Shown: in pieces, positions 1-6,700 of the stretch | How positions within the stretch are numbered: position 1 is the first letter of the stretch | Layout of the letters: the number at the start of each line of letters is the position of its first letter | Source: an uncultured Alphaproteobacteria bacterium | GTDB taxonomy: Bacteria > Pseudomonadota > Alphaproteobacteria > Puniceispirillales > Puniceispirillaceae | Assembly: GCA_913064995.1 (NCBI GenBank) | Contig: CAJYBL010000024.1 | Coordinates: forward strand, 1 to 12,746 | Direction: 5' to 3' | DNA: 12,746 nt | Notes under the pieces: generated by a model | Seen by the model: the letters and a program-made list of their open reading frames with translations, nothing else | Databases searched by the model: none | What the model was told of the DNA's origin: nothing | Made by a program: the position numbers and the translations under genes

Positions 1-35
1 CGTGCCTCATCAATATCGACAATGATTTCAGACAT
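1..35 (-). CDS. Unidentified protein, N-terminal fragment (cut by left edge)
   Basis: Reading leftward, an ATG at 33-35 opens a frame that stays open to the window edge and begins MSEIIVDIDEA. A purine-rich AGGGGG (complement of 41-46) lies about five bases upstream of this ATG and makes a good ribosome binding site, which is the main reason for calling a real gene. Only eleven full codons are visible, too few to name a family. It is divergent from the aldehyde dehydrogenase gene, with 185 bp between the two starts, so the two may share a regulatory region. A role in the same osmolyte pathway is possible, but that is a guess from position only. Confidence 0.6.
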   Translation of the reverse strand, partial: MSEIIVDIDEA

Positions 36-220
36 GATCACCCCCTTATCCCCGCCGCCAAGCGGTATCAAAACCCGACATCCGGTCAAGCGTGGCTGAT
101 TCACCAGCAGGATCAAATGCTTTTTTAAATTCTTCAGATTATGTTAGGCATCGATAGAAACAAAGTCACCCCTTGTATCAGTCGACAAATTGGGCGACCA
201 AGAAGGCGGAGGAATAGCGC
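36..220. promoter_or_regulatory. Divergent spacer between the left-edge gene and the aldehyde dehydrogenase
   Basis: This 185-bp gap separates two divergent start codons, so it should hold promoters for both. I see the ribosome binding site of the leftward gene near 41-46 and a clear GGAGGA at 208-213, seven bases before the dehydrogenase ATG. The stretch 118-160 is AT-rich and contains TATGTT at 140-145, but I could not pair it with a good -35 element, so I name no promoter. I found no inverted repeat resembling a BetI-type operator. The TTGT/ACAA pair around 173-188 is too short to count. Confidence 0.35.
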
Positions 221-1651
221 ATGCAAATCTGTCAATCACTCATCGGCGGCAAGCCGTTGAAAAGCAATCTGCCGATTATCGAAAAGCGATATCCGGCAAC
301 TGGCGAAGTGATTGCCCATATCGAACCGGCAAGCGATTTAATGCTAAATGAAGCTGTTGCGATTGCCAGCCAAGCCCAGATTTCATGGGCCAAAACCGAT
401 GCATTTGATCGCGCCAAAATTCTGCATAAAGCCGCCAATCTGATGCGCGAGGCAAATGACGAATTAGCGCATCTTGAAGTACGTGATGTTGGCAAGGTCT
501 TTAGCGAAGCTGTCAGCGGTGATGTGCCATCAGGAACCGATGCGTTTGACTATTTTGCCGCCTGTATCACCGCGCAAAATGGTGATTTCAACAAATGGGA
601 CAAGGCCATTGGCTATAGCGTGCGGGTACCGCTTGGGGTTTGCGCTGGCATTGGCGCATGGAATTATCCAATGCAGATTGCCTGCTGGAAATCAGCGCCC
701 GCATTAGCCGCAGGCAATGCCTTTATCCTAAAGCCATCTGAAGAAACCCCGTTTGTTGCGCATAAAGTTGCCGAATTGCTGCAAGCCGCCGGTCTTCCTG
801 ACGGCTTGTTCCAGATCATTCATGGTGATCGCGATATTGGCGCCGCCTTGTGCGCACATCCGGGCATTGCCAAAATATCGCTAACAGGCGGTGTTGAAAC
901 AGGGCGGTTGATCATGGCACAGTCAGCAAAATCACTCAAAAGAATCACGCTAGAGCTTGGTGGAAAATCGCCTTTACTGGTGTTTGACGATTGTGATTTT
1001 GACCTTGCTGTTCAGACCGCGCTTGATGCGAATTTTTACACTGGCGGCGAGGTTTGCTCGAACGCCACACGGGTCTTTGTCCAGCAGAGCATCGCGGATG
1101 ATTTCATCGCTGCTGTGACCGCCCGCACCGAGGCCATGCGGGTTGGCGATCCAATGGCAAGTGATATCCAGATGGGTGCGCTGATCTCTCAGCGCCATCT
1201 TGCCAAAGTTCTTGATTACATCAAAATTGGTGTGGATGAAGGTGCAACGATCGCAACAGGTGGCAACGCGCTGCAGCCACAAGGCTTTGAAAAAGGCTAT
1301 TTCATGCAGCCGACCATTTTAACCAATTGTCATGATGAGATGCGGGTTGTCCGCGAAGAAATTTTTGGGCCGGTCATGTCGGTTCTGATATTCGATGATG
1401 AAGATGAAGCCATACGCCGCGCCAACAGCACCAATTTCGGTCTTGGCGCTGGTGTGATGACACAAGATCTGGCGCGGGCACACCGCGTTGCCGATGCGCT
1501 TGAGTCTGGCAATGTCTGGGTAAACAGCTATAATCTTTTGCCACCGGGTTTGCCATTTGGCGGGGCCAAAAATTCTGGTTTTGGCCGGGAAAATAGCGCC
1601 CATACACTTGATTCCTACAGCGAAATCAAGTCGGTTTATATTCAACTGTAA
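221..1651 (+). CDS. Betaine-aldehyde / 4-trimethylaminobutyraldehyde dehydrogenase (ALDH superfamily)
   Basis: NAD(P)-dependent cytosolic aldehyde dehydrogenase, 476 residues, close to the usual 480-495 of BetB/ALDH9 enzymes. Visible catalytic features are Asn148 in AWNYP, Lys171 in KPSEETP (cofactor binding), the general base Glu245 in LELGGKSP, the nucleophile Cys279 in GGEVCSNATR, and Glu380 in EEIFGPV. The signature AGIGAWNYP followed by WKSAPALAAGNA is typical of enzymes acting on trimethylammonium aldehydes, giving glycine betaine from betaine aldehyde or gamma-butyrobetaine from its aldehyde. The C-terminal NSYNLLPPGLPFGG segment looks slightly more like ALDH9 (NNYN-type) than E. coli BetB (NTWG-type), so I leave the symbol blank. 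The start is fixed by GGAGGA at 208-213. No choline dehydrogenase or BetI lies next to it inside the window. Family assignment is firm; exact substrate is inference. Confidence 0.9.
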   Translation: MQICQSLIGGKPLKSNLPIIEKRYPATGEVIAHIEPASDLMLNEAVAIASQAQISWAKTDAFDRAKILHKAANLMREANDELAHLEVRDVGKVFSEAVSGDVPSGTDAFDYFAACITAQNGDFNKWDKAIGYSVRVPLGVCAGIGAWNYPMQIACWKSAPALAAGNAFILKPSEETPFVAHKVAELLQAAGLPDGLFQIIHGDRDIGAALCAHPGIAKISLTGGVETGRLIMAQSAKSLKRITLELGGKSPLLVFDDCDFDLAVQTALDANFYTGGEVCSNATRVFVQQSIADDFIAAVTARTEAMRVGDPMASDIQMGALISQRHLAKVLDYIKIGVDEGATIATGGNALQPQGFEKGYFMQPTILTNCHDEMRVVREEIFGPVMSVLIFDDEDEAIRRANSTNFGLGAGVMTQDLARAHRVADALESGNVWVNSYNLLPPGLPFGGAKNSGFGRENSAHTLDSYSEIKSVYIQL

Positions 1652-1799
1652 ATCTGCTTTGGGAGATAGCAGTATGATTTGAAACATCATGCACTCCGCT
1701 ATGGCTAACCATAGGCTAGCCAAAATATTCAATGGCAAAATCAGCAAGACATGTTTATGATTTGTTCATTCAAAAATCACAGGGTTTAGGTAAGAAAAA
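1652..1799 (+). promoter_or_regulatory. Intergenic region with inverted repeat and candidate promoter for the SDR-GT4 module
   Basis: The 148-bp gap contains a perfect inverted repeat, CTATGG (1699-1704), loop CTAA, CCATAG (1709-1714), overlapping a second one, TGGCTA (1702-1707) with TAGCCA (1717-1722). About ten bases further on is a candidate sigma-70 promoter, ATGGCA (1732-1737), 18-bp spacer, TATGAT (1756-1761, five of six consensus bases), which would give a leader of roughly 30 bases. The 9-mer TATGATTTG occurs at 1673-1681 and again at 1756-1764. The repeat is not followed by a T run, so I read it as a possible operator rather than a terminator. A weak CTGCT/AGCAG hairpin (1654-1672) directly follows the dehydrogenase stop. 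Confidence 0.35.
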
Positions 1800-2735
1800 A
1801 TGCGATATGTTGTGACAGGTGGCTGCGGCTTTATCGGCGCTCACGTTGTTAATCTTTTACAGTCCAAAGGTAAAGAAGTTGCGATTGTCGATAAGATCAC
1901 CAACCGGAAAACGATCGACAGCGCATTTTTGAATAAGGGTGCGCAACATTTCTACATGGATATCAGCGATCCACAGCTGATGGAAAAAGCCTTATTGCCT
2001 GATGACGTGGTTATTCATCTTGCCGCCCAATCGCATGTTGATGTGTCTTTCAAAAACCCCGTTTCGACAACCATTTCCAATGTTGTTGGCATTCATAGCC
2101 TGCTTGCCGCCTGCGTCAAAAAAGGTGTGAAAAAACTGGTCGTCATGAGCACTGACGAGGTTTACGGGTCAACCGATGAGATTGTTGATGTTCGCCTGCT
2201 TGATCCTGCCAACCCCTACAGCGCATCCAAAGCCGCCGCTGATATGATTGTCAGCGCGTATCAAAAGATGCACCCCGAATTAACGATTACGACGCTGCGA
2301 TCCAATAACATCGCTGGCCCGGGTCAGTTTATCAATAACATCATTCCCCGCTTTTCGATTCTTGGCTTGCTTGACAGGAAATTCACCCTGCATGGCGATG
2401 GGTCGGCGCGTCGGCGCTATCTATGGGTCAAGGATGCGGCGATGGCGATCTATCTTTTGGCGGAACATGCCACCAAAAGCCATATTTATCATATTGGCCA
2501 TGAACAGTCATTTTCCAACCTTGAGATTGCCGAGAAGATTGGCAGCTATCTAAAGCTAAACGATTATATCTCATTTGAAAAAGACCGTCTGATCAATGAC
2601 ACAATCTATCCAGCTGACAGCATGGATATGCTTCGTGATTTCGATTGGAAGCCAACGCGCGATCTTGACGATTTCCTGCCTGAAACAATTGAATGGTATC
2701 GAACGCATCTCGATCATTTTCGCGAACTGGTTTAA
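1800..2735 (+). CDS. NAD-dependent epimerase/dehydratase, dTDP-glucose 4,6-dehydratase-like (extended SDR)
   Basis: Cytosolic nucleotide-sugar enzyme of 311 residues. The Rossmann motif GGCGFIG lies at 7-13 (Gly7, Gly10, Gly13), HLAAQSHVD at 73-81, and the 4,6-dehydratase signature STDEVYG at 117-123, giving the Thr118-Asp119-Glu120 set. The SDR catalytic pair is Tyr140/Lys144 in PYSASKAAAD. LRSNNIAGPGQF (167-177) and HGDGSARRRYLWVKD (198-212) match sugar-binding blocks of RmlB-type enzymes. It is about 40 residues shorter than typical RmlB (near 355), so RmlB identity is not assured; another NDP-hexose dehydratase or epimerase is possible. The start has only a weak TAGG-like binding site near 1787-1790. 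A glycosyltransferase follows 102 bp later on the same strand, which suggests the product sugar is attached to an envelope glycan. No rmlA, rmlC or rmlD lies nearby. Confidence 0.82.
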   Translation: MRYVVTGGCGFIGAHVVNLLQSKGKEVAIVDKITNRKTIDSAFLNKGAQHFYMDISDPQLMEKALLPDDVVIHLAAQSHVDVSFKNPVSTTISNVVGIHSLLAACVKKGVKKLVVMSTDEVYGSTDEIVDVRLLDPANPYSASKAAADMIVSAYQKMHPELTITTLRSNNIAGPGQFINNIIPRFSILGLLDRKFTLHGDGSARRRYLWVKDAAMAIYLLAEHATKSHIYHIGHEQSFSNLEIAEKIGSYLKLNDYISFEKDRLINDTIYPADSMDMLRDFDWKPTRDLDDFLPETIEWYRTHLDHFRELV

Positions 2736-2783
2736 TCAGCTCACGGCAAAGGGTCTGCCGGTGGGTAGATCCGTTACCAGCGC

Positions 2784-2807
2784 CGGTGACCGGCACCCGG
2801 TTCACCG
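2784..2807 (+). other. GC-rich hairpin between the SDR and glycosyltransferase genes
   Basis: In the 102-bp gap between the SDR stop and the GT4 start, CGGTGA (2784-2789) pairs with TCACCG (2802-2807). The inner CC/GG bases extend the stem with a bulged A. It is not followed by a run of T, so it is not a standard intrinsic terminator. It could modulate the RNA between two cotranscribed genes or be chance in GC-rich sequence. Confidence 0.3.
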
Positions 2808-2837
2808 TCAGGTCAAAAGCAAAGAGTGGCGCAATCC

Positions 2838-3881
2838 ATGAAAATTCTTCATATCATTGCTGGGGCAAAACAGGGCGGCGCCGAATCCTGTGCAGTTGAT
2901 ACGATCCGCGCACTTGCCACCGCTGGCATTGAACAAATTGTGATTTGCCGCCCACATCCAGCCTTTTTGAAATTGGTGGATGATTGCAATCTTGAGCATC
3001 ATATTTTGAGTTTTCACCCGATGTTGAAATGGGTTCAAAAAGCCAAAATCAACGCCATCATAAAGCGCGAAAAGCCGGATCTGGTGCATTCTTGGATGAA
3101 TCGCGCTGCCAGCTTTACGCCAAAACAAACCCAAATGCCGGTGCTTGGTTGGTTTGGCGGTTATTATGATTTGAAGTATTACCAATCCTGCGATTTTCAT
3201 ATGGGCGTAACCAAAGATATTGTCGCGCATATCGCCGCTGCCACCAATCAGCCAGACCGAGCCTATGTCGGGCATGTCTTTGGCACATTGGAACCAATGG
3301 GTGAGATTAAAAAATCGGACTATGGCATTTCCGAAGCGTCAAAAGTTGTTTTATTGCTGTCGCGAATGCATTGGAAAAAGGGGGTTGATCTTTTGATCGA
3401 TGCGGCAGCAAAAATGGATGATGAGGTGGTCTTTCTCCTTGCCGGAGACGGGCCTGAGATCGACACATACAAAGCACAGGCAACGGCCCTGAATCTTGAA
3501 CATCGCGTCATTTTTGCCGGTTGGTGTACCGACCGGCTGGGGCTTTTAGGCATTGCCGATTTGTGTGTTTTGCCATCGCGCTATGAACCTTTTGGGATTG
3601 TCATTGCCGAGACATGGTTTGCTAATGTCCCGCTTGTTGCCACCAAGGCGGCTGGTGCCAAACATTATGTCCGTGATGAACAGGATGGGTTGCTTGTCGA
3701 AATTGATGATTGTGACGGGCTTGTAACAGCACTTGACCGCGCGCTGAACGACAAGGCCCTTCGCGCCAAGCTCGTAAAGGGCGGGAAGGAAACCTATGAA
3801 AGGCTGTTCAGCCGAGATTCAGTTATTGCGACCCTGATCGAATCCTACAACGACATGATCAAACGATACGCCAAGGGTTAA
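2838..3881 (+). CDS. Glycosyltransferase, GT4 family (GT-B fold)
   Basis: A predicted 347-residue GT-B glycosyltransferase that transfers a sugar from a nucleotide donor, probably to a lipopolysaccharide or other envelope glycan on the cytoplasmic face of the inner membrane. The N-terminal acceptor domain starts MKILHIIAGAKQGGAE, the usual glycine-rich GT4 opening. The C-terminal donor domain has LLLSRMHWKKGVDLLIDA (172-189), LLAGDGPE (200-207) and the EX7E motif with Glu250 and Glu258 in PSRYEPFGIVIAETW. I chose the ATG at 2838 because the family begins there; an in-frame GTG at 2826 would add only MAQS. The binding site is weak (AAAGAG at 2821-2826). It is probably cotranscribed with the upstream SDR, and its 3' end faces the Lrp gene 19 bp away. 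The exact sugar and acceptor cannot be read from sequence. Confidence 0.88.
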   Translation: MKILHIIAGAKQGGAESCAVDTIRALATAGIEQIVICRPHPAFLKLVDDCNLEHHILSFHPMLKWVQKAKINAIIKREKPDLVHSWMNRAASFTPKQTQMPVLGWFGGYYDLKYYQSCDFHMGVTKDIVAHIAAATNQPDRAYVGHVFGTLEPMGEIKKSDYGISEASKVVLLLSRMHWKKGVDLLIDAAAKMDDEVVFLLAGDGPEIDTYKAQATALNLEHRVIFAGWCTDRLGLLGIADLCVLPSRYEPFGIVIAETWFANVPLVATKAAGAKHYVRDEQDGLLVEIDDCDGLVTALDRALNDKALRAKLVKGGKETYERLFSRDSVIATLIESYNDMIKRYAKG

Positions 3882-3900
3882 GCGCGGAGCACCGGCAGAC

Positions 3901-4362
3901 CTAATTAATCTCGGGAAGCGGTAGCGCCGTTGTATATTTGATTTCTTCCATCGCAAATGACGAGCTGACATCGGTTAGCTGCACATTGGCAATCAGCTTG
4001 CGATAAAAAGTGTCATAGGTCGCCATATCCGGAACCACAACCCGAAGCAAATAATCGACCTCACCACTCATACGGTAAAATTCAACAACTTCCGGCATAT
4101 CAGCAACCATACTGGCAAAACCCTGTAACCATTCGGCATTATGCTGATCAGTCCGAACAGCAACAAATACCGACATGCCAACACCAATTTTCTGTGGGTC
4201 AAGCAAGGCAACGCGTTTGCGGATCAAGCCGGTTTCTTCCATTCGTTGAATCCGGCGCCAACAAGGCGTTACCGACAGCCCAACTTTGCGCGCGATATCG
4301 GCGACCGGCTGGGCGGCATTGACCTGTAATTGAGCAAGAATCTGTTTATCTATCTGATCCAT
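3901..4362 (-). CDS. Lrp/AsnC family transcriptional regulator
   Basis: Feast/famine DNA-binding regulator of 153 residues, the usual length for the family. MDQIDKQILAQLQVN opens the N-terminal winged HTH, whose recognition segment lies in IARKVGLSVTPCWRRIQRME (about residues 24-43). A short linker leads to the RAM/AsnC ligand-binding beta-alpha-beta domain, including YRMSGEVDYLLRVVVPD (about 96-112), which in relatives binds amino acids and drives octamer formation. The frame is open for 37 more codons upstream, to 4473, but that extension is low-complexity and non-homologous, so I start at 4362. An ATG at 4380 is an alternative. No strong binding site precedes either. It is divergent from the methyltransferase at 4653 and probably autoregulated through the AT-rich spacer. 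The target regulon cannot be told from this window. Confidence 0.9.
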   Translation of the reverse strand: MDQIDKQILAQLQVNAAQPVADIARKVGLSVTPCWRRIQRMEETGLIRKRVALLDPQKIGVGMSVFVAVRTDQHNAEWLQGFASMVADMPEVVEFYRMSGEVDYLLRVVVPDMATYDTFYRKLIANVQLTDVSSSFAMEEIKYTTALPLPEIN

Positions 4363-4652
4363 GGCATGTTCTGCTTTCATCTCCATGGCAGTCTTATAAG
4401 CGGCAGCCAGACCTTCAAGGCGCATGTCGGATACTAGAATAGTTATTTTTCCAAAAAATAAAAGCTTTTCCAAAATATTTTGCGCATTCTATTCCATTTT
4501 TTGAAAACTACGACAAATTTTACTAATGCAACTTGATTTTTTAAAATTGCGACAAATATGGGTGCGATCTTCATAAATATGACAAGAGCTGCCCTAGACA
4601 CGAGATGATTGATCGGTTGCAATCTTGACCGTCTATCGGCAATATCGCCCGC
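4363..4652. promoter_or_regulatory. AT-rich divergent spacer between the Lrp-type regulator and the methyltransferase
   Basis: This 290-bp gap is markedly AT-rich between about 4436 and 4585. It holds an exact 10-bp repeat, TTTTCCAAAA, at 4447-4456 and 4466-4475 (19-bp period), followed by a partial third copy, ATTCCATTTTTTG, near 4491-4503. It also holds two copies of CGACAAAT, at 4511-4518 and 4550-4557. A possible leftward promoter for the regulator is TTGTCG (complement of 4511-4516), 19 bp, TAGAAT (complement of 4486-4491), which would place the TTTTCCAAAA copies at and just after the transcription start. AT-rich, helically spaced boxes of this kind are usual for Lrp-family operators. 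I see no strong rightward promoter. Confidence 0.4.
4447..4475. repeat. Tandem TTTTCCAAAA boxes, candidate Lrp operator
   Basis: Two identical 10-mers start 19 bp apart, close to two helical turns, so both would present the same DNA face to a multimeric protein. They lie between the candidate -10 element and the regulator's chosen start codon. The repeat is directly visible; the operator role is inference from position and from the DNA preference of the family. Confidence 0.4.
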
Positions 4653-5591
4653 ATGAAACAGCGTCAATTATCTTTGATTACAAGCCCAAACTGGCAGGAT
4701 TACGAATTGCTGGATAGTGGCAATTTGCAAAAATTCGAACGGTTTGGCCAGCATCGTTTCATCCGCCCTGAACCACAGGCCATGTGGCAACCGCGACTTG
4801 GTGAAGATGATTGGGTTGCTGATGGCGTTTTTATACCCGGTAAGAATGAGCAGGATGATGGTGAAAGTGGTGGATGGCAACTCTCAAGCGGAGTGCCTCC
4901 ATCGTGGCAACTTGGCTATCAATCATTGCGCTTTTTGGCCCGGCCAACACCCTTTCGCCATTTGGGATTTTTCCCCGAGCAGGCGGCGCATTGGGATTGG
5001 TGCGCAGCGGCAATCAAGGTTTTTATCCAAACGCATAAACGCCCGCCACGCATTTTGAATCTATTTGCCTATTCCGGTCTTGCCAGCCTTCATGCCGCCG
5101 CCGCGGGTGCCAAGGTCACGCATCTCGATGCCAGTAAAAAAGCCGTGGCGCAGGCCTTTGAGAATCGCGAACTATGCGGCATGCAATCCGCACCAATCCG
5201 ATTTATCACCGATGATGCAACCGGCTTTGTCGATCGCGAATTGCGCCGCCAGAAAAGCTACGATGGCATAATTCTTGATCCGCCAAAATATGGGCGTGGT
5301 CCCAAAGGCGAACTCTGGCGCATCGAAGATGACCTGACCCCATTGCTGCAAAAATGCCGCCAGCTTTTATCCGAAGATGCGCTATTTATGGTTTTGACCA
5401 TCTATGCCATTCGTGCCTCGTCACTAGCCGCGCATTATGCGCTTGCCGATCTTTTTGAGAATCAAGGGGGCTATCTTGAATCAGGCGAACTAGCGATCCA
5501 AGAAGTGCCCCTGAAAACCGGCAAGACCGATTTATTGCGTTATTTGGCACAGGCCAATTTTGCCCGCTGGTGTTCGGATATCGCCGCCTAG
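4653..5591 (+). CDS. Class I SAM-dependent methyltransferase, RlmI/COG1092-like, probably rRNA (cytosine-C5)
   Basis: A 312-residue methyltransferase. Motif I (SAM binding) is ILNLFAYSGLASLHAAAAGA (134-152 region), the acidic end of strand 2 is THLDASKKAV (156-165), and motif IV is ILDPPKYGRGP (207-217), typical of the COG1092 group that methylates 23S rRNA. The N-terminal part, with RFIRPEPQAMWQPRL (35-49) and FRHLGFFPEQAAHWDW (101-116), matches shorter alphaproteobacterial members. E. coli RlmI is near 396 residues and starts with a PUA RNA-binding domain, which appears absent here, so the target base may differ. No good ribosome binding site precedes the ATG, but no other in-frame start lies nearby. 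It is divergent from the Lrp-type regulator and ends 21 bp from the convergent SpoU-family gene. Confidence 0.82.
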   Translation: MKQRQLSLITSPNWQDYELLDSGNLQKFERFGQHRFIRPEPQAMWQPRLGEDDWVADGVFIPGKNEQDDGESGGWQLSSGVPPSWQLGYQSLRFLARPTPFRHLGFFPEQAAHWDWCAAAIKVFIQTHKRPPRILNLFAYSGLASLHAAAAGAKVTHLDASKKAVAQAFENRELCGMQSAPIRFITDDATGFVDRELRRQKSYDGIILDPPKYGRGPKGELWRIEDDLTPLLQKCRQLLSEDALFMVLTIYAIRASSLAAHYALADLFENQGGYLESGELAIQEVPLKTGKTDLLRYLAQANFARWCSDIAA

Positions 5592-5612
5592 CGTGCAAAG
5601 GGGGTTTGGCCG

Positions 5613-6440
5613 TTAGTTGCTTTGACCACGTTTGGCAAGCGCCTCATAAAGCGCAACGCCATTAGCCACCGCAAGGTTGAGCGAGTCAGACCGTCCAAGC
5701 ATCGGAATTTTGATCAATTGCGTGCAAGCATTCATCAAATCAGAGGTTAGGCCAGCCTGTTCATTGCCCATTAACATAATCAGTGATCCAGCGTAATCGG
5801 CCGTGCGATAATCAACCGCTGCCGGCAGTGCTGTGCCAATAACATGACCTTGCCAGCCAGCCGTAAATTTTAAAAACTCAGCCTCACTACAGGCAATTAT
5901 TCGTACATTGAAAACCGCCCCCATTGACGCGCGCACCGCCTCAACCGAATAGGGGTCAGTGCAATCACCAACAAGAATCAGCCCCTCGGCACCAACTGCA
6001 TCAGCCGTGCGCATAACCGTGCCAAGATTGCCCGGATCACGAACTCGATCAAGCGCAACCCAGCATTCATCTGGTGTTCTGCCAACTTGATCCAGATCAT
6101 TCCAGCGCTGGGCAAAGGCGCCAAGCACCATTTGCGGATTATCTTTTCGGCTGATTCGCTGCAAAAGCGAGTCGGTCATTGGCAAGGCACGCCCCCTTGA
6201 CTCGACAAGGCCGGATAGCAGGGTTCTGACCTGCCGGTCATCTTCACGGCCAGCAACAAATGCCAACCGGTGCATCGCCCAACCAAGCGCAACCGCCTCA
6301 TGGCAAATGCGCGCGCCTTCAGCCAAAAACCAGCCAGTCTGTTTACGAAATTTACGTTCGTGAAGCGCACGAAGACGTTTCACCTCGTCATTTGCGGCGC
6401 TGGTGATCATGTCGGGAATGGGAACAGGATATTGGCTCAT
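5613..6440 (-). CDS. TrmH/SpoU family RNA 2'-O-methyltransferase
   Basis: A 275-residue RNA ribose methyltransferase with a SPOUT knot fold. The N-terminal substrate-binding domain covers about 14-110 (ITSAANDEVKRLRAL onward, with FLAEGARICHEA at 38-49). The catalytic domain has motif 1, ALDRVRDPGNLGTVMRTADA (129-148, Asn138 and Arg144), motif 2, IMLMGNEQAGL (221-231, Glu227), and motif 3, IKIPMLGRSDSLNLAVANG (243-261). These are the conserved SAM-binding and catalytic blocks of the family; whether it modifies 23S rRNA (RlmB-like) or a tRNA cannot be decided. The frame is open upstream to 6683, but that 81-residue extension is hydrophobic, AT-rich and lacks homology. I start at 6440, where MSQYPVPIPD begins; 6410 is an alternative. 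No clear binding site is visible at either. Confidence 0.9.
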   Translation of the reverse strand: MSQYPVPIPDMITSAANDEVKRLRALHERKFRKQTGWFLAEGARICHEAVALGWAMHRLAFVAGREDDRQVRTLLSGLVESRGRALPMTDSLLQRISRKDNPQMVLGAFAQRWNDLDQVGRTPDECWVALDRVRDPGNLGTVMRTADAVGAEGLILVGDCTDPYSVEAVRASMGAVFNVRIIACSEAEFLKFTAGWQGHVIGTALPAAVDYRTADYAGSLIMLMGNEQAGLTSDLMNACTQLIKIPMLGRSDSLNLAVANGVALYEALAKRGQSN

Positions 6441-6700
6441 AATGATCGTTGCATAGCAAAATTTTGGCCGCAGTAATAGATTTGATTGCCAAACCCGTCT
6501 TGCAACAATGTGTGAGATTGACCAAACCACGATGCCACTGCATGAAAAAATTTCAAAAAAGAAATATTTTGTTTTAATTCCGACAGTTTGCAGCGTAATG
6601 AGAAAGTAGAAAAAATTGCTGGCATTAATCCGGCTGGCTAGTGTGACATTTTGATTGGGGTGATGGGCTGATAAGACGTCCATTGCGGAAAAGATACTAT
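6441..6700. promoter_or_regulatory. AT-rich divergent spacer before the GbdR-like regulator
   Basis: This 260-bp gap lies between the starts of the SpoU-family gene (leftward) and the GlxA/GbdR-like gene (rightward). The part 6541-6620 is strongly A-rich on the + strand and contains ATTTC (6550-6554) paired with GAAAT (6561-6565) across an A6 loop. GGAAAAG at 6687-6693 serves as binding site for the ATG at 6701. I found no confident -35/-10 pair and no coding potential on either strand. Confidence 0.35.

Noticed and set aside
1654..1672. Intrinsic terminator after the dehydrogenase gene
   Set aside because: The CTGCT/AGCAG stem is only five pairs with a nine-base loop, and no T run follows.
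1319..1747. Leftward 142-codon frame inside and beyond the dehydrogenase gene
   Set aside because: Antisense to well-conserved ALDH motifs, with no recognisable domain or binding site; a shadow frame.
2826..2837. GTG start for the GT4 glycosyltransferase
   Set aside because: It adds only MAQS before the canonical MKILHIIAG opening and has no binding site of its own.
4363..4473. N-terminal extension giving the Lrp-type protein 190 residues
   Set aside because: The family starts at MDQIDKQIL with about 150 residues; the extension runs through the AT-rich regulatory spacer and has no family match or binding site.
6441..6683. N-terminal extension giving the SpoU-family protein 356 residues
   Set aside because: The extra 81 residues are low-complexity and hydrophobic by translation of AT-rich DNA, and fall in the divergent spacer; the family begins near 6440.
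6683..6700. TTG start for the GbdR-like regulator
   Set aside because: The ATG at 6701 has GGAAAAG at a proper distance, while TTG at 6683 has no binding site.
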